Source of the DNA: Ichthyophis bannanicus
Taxonomy: Eukaryota; Chordata; Amphibia; Gymnophiona; Ichthyophiidae
Direction of reading: 5' to 3'
Assembly (NCBI GenBank): GCA_033557465.1
Contig: CM066033.1
Span: 1,303,731,022 to 1,303,795,021, forward strand
DNA length: 64,000 nucleotides
The translations under genes were made by a program, and so were the position numbers. The notes beneath the pieces are model-generated. The model had not been told where the DNA came from, ran no database searches, and worked only from the letters and a program-made list of their open reading frames with translations. This document shows, piece after piece, positions 63,180 to 64,000 of this stretch. Positions within the stretch are counted from its first letter, which is position 1. Each line of letters starts with the position of its first letter.

Positions 63180-64000
63180 CCTGACAGATGTGCCCATAGA
63201 CAACCCTGACCAAGTCTACTATGTTGATGGAAGCAGTCTCATCCTCGATGGACGACGCTGTGCCGGATATGCAGTCGTCACTCAACACGAAGTAGTTGAA
63301 TCATCAGCTCTAGCCTCAGGCACATCAGTGCAGAAAGCCGAATTGATAGCACTCACCAGAGCATTGTTATTAGGAGTGGAACTTGTGCTAAATGTATATA
63401 CAGATTCCAAATATGCCTTCACTACTCTACATGCCCACGGAGCTCTCTATAAAGAACGAGGGCTCATCACATCCGGAGGAAAGTCAGTCAAGTATGGTCC
63501 CGAGATACTGATGTTACTTGATGCAGTTTGGGCCCCAACACGTGTAGCTGTCATGCATTGCAGAGGACATCAAGTAGGAAAAGGAGAAGTTGCCCAAGGA
63601 AATAGGTTTGCAGATGCCTCAGCACGACAAGCAGCTATGACGGGACAGATTACACCACAAGCTATGCCAATGCAAGCAGCATTGTTTCCAGTACCTCTAA
63701 ATTTATGGACACCACGATATACCACCAAAGAATTAGATTACTACTGTAACAAGGAAGATGGAGTACTGAAAGATGGATGGATTGAGCTGCCACCAGCAGA
63801 GGGCAGTCAACCCCCTGGACGAATAGTAATTCCTGAACTGTTAGGACCAGCTTTTGTCAAAGCTTTCCACGAAGCCACCCACTATGGGAAAAGTGCTATG
63901 GAAAAAGCACTTAGACCACATTTTTACATCCCTCTATTGGCAACCATATCAGCTTCAGTAGCACGTCAATGTCTAACTTGTGCCAAAAATAATGCCAAGC
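63145..64000 (+). CDS. ERV RNase H and integrase N-terminus (runs off the window)
   Basis: An open frame of 285 codons to the window end, in another phase from RT. RNase H: QVYYVDGSSLILDGRRCAGY (first Asp), SVQKAELIALTRALLLG (Glu), NVYTDSKYAFTTLHAHGALY (Asp) and GNRFADASARQAAM (Asp). The integrase zinc-binding HHCC domain begins with FHEATHYGKSAME (two His) and QCLTCAKNN (two Cys). No stop is seen, so only the upstream frameshift separates it from RT. Confidence 0.92.

Larger units (their letters stand above)
57962..64000 (+). mobile_element. Gammaretrovirus-like endogenous retrovirus, 5' two-thirds
   Basis: Order: LTR, tRNA-Gly primer site, leader, gag (matrix, capsid, CCHC nucleocapsid), in-frame UAG, protease, RT, RNase H, start of integrase. 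The UAG gag-pol border and the sequence of matrix, capsid and RT place it near gammaretroviruses. Frameshifts near 60232 and 63143 and a changed RT catalytic residue show that this copy is defective. Confidence 0.93.

Overview
This is vertebrate nuclear DNA. It holds one host gene exon set in a dense, nested mosaic of transposable elements (TEs). The TE mixture is DIRS tyrosine-recombinase elements, CR1/L2-type, RTE-type and L1/Tx1-type LINEs, Tc1 and hAT transposons, a SCAN-Gag Ty3/Gypsy element, a gammaretrovirus-like endogenous retrovirus (ERV) and a CORE-SINE. That mixture, with very long TE-filled introns, suggests a large-genome amphibian. A caecilian is my best guess, from recognising the repeat types rather than from any search.

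Layout. 1-6313: two head-to-tail DIRS copies on the minus strand; the second keeps gag, RT, RNase H and a long tyrosine recombinase (YR) frame. 6320-7785: 3' part of an L1. 8161-17774: two more DIRS copies in direct contact. One has about 2.4 kb of unrecognised DNA where RT, RNase H and YR should be. The other is internally deleted, so gag runs straight into the RNase H/YR region. 18240-19470: a CR1/L2/Rex-like LINE 3' end. 19542-22980: a 3,439-bp internal coding exon on the minus strand, recognised as CRYBG1 (AIM1), with clear splice acceptor and donor.

25445-27525: a DIRS remnant of another family and a decayed RTE-like LINE. 27545-39762: one Tc1 transposon split by three insertions: a CR1-type LINE, a small repeat, and an approximately 8.3-kb L1 with a 14-bp target-site duplication. 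The L1 is itself split by a solo LTR. 41442-42933: a second solo LTR. 44150-45560: a LINE interrupted by a CORE-SINE. 46101-48470 and 55313-57680: hAT material, including a 145-bp perfect inverted repeat at 47393-47703.

48471-55312: a complete Ty3/Gypsy element on the minus strand, with LTRs matching in length apart from a 210-bp MITE insertion. Gag is SCAN-like, pol carries a full dUTPase domain between protease and RT, RNase H abuts the polypurine tract, and no integrase is visible. 57962-64000: a gammaretrovirus-like ERV (5' LTR, tRNA-Gly primer site, gag, pro, RT, RNase H, start of integrase) that leaves the window; env is not seen.

The best candidate for something undescribed is in the LTR elements. 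All three distinct LTR families (48471/53706, 41442, 33978) carry a long reading frame open from the first or second base of the LTR. In the full-length element this frame is continuous with pol across the polypurine tract. Together with the dUTPase and the missing integrase, this suggests a retroelement lineage with an extra LTR-encoded protein or C-terminal extension.
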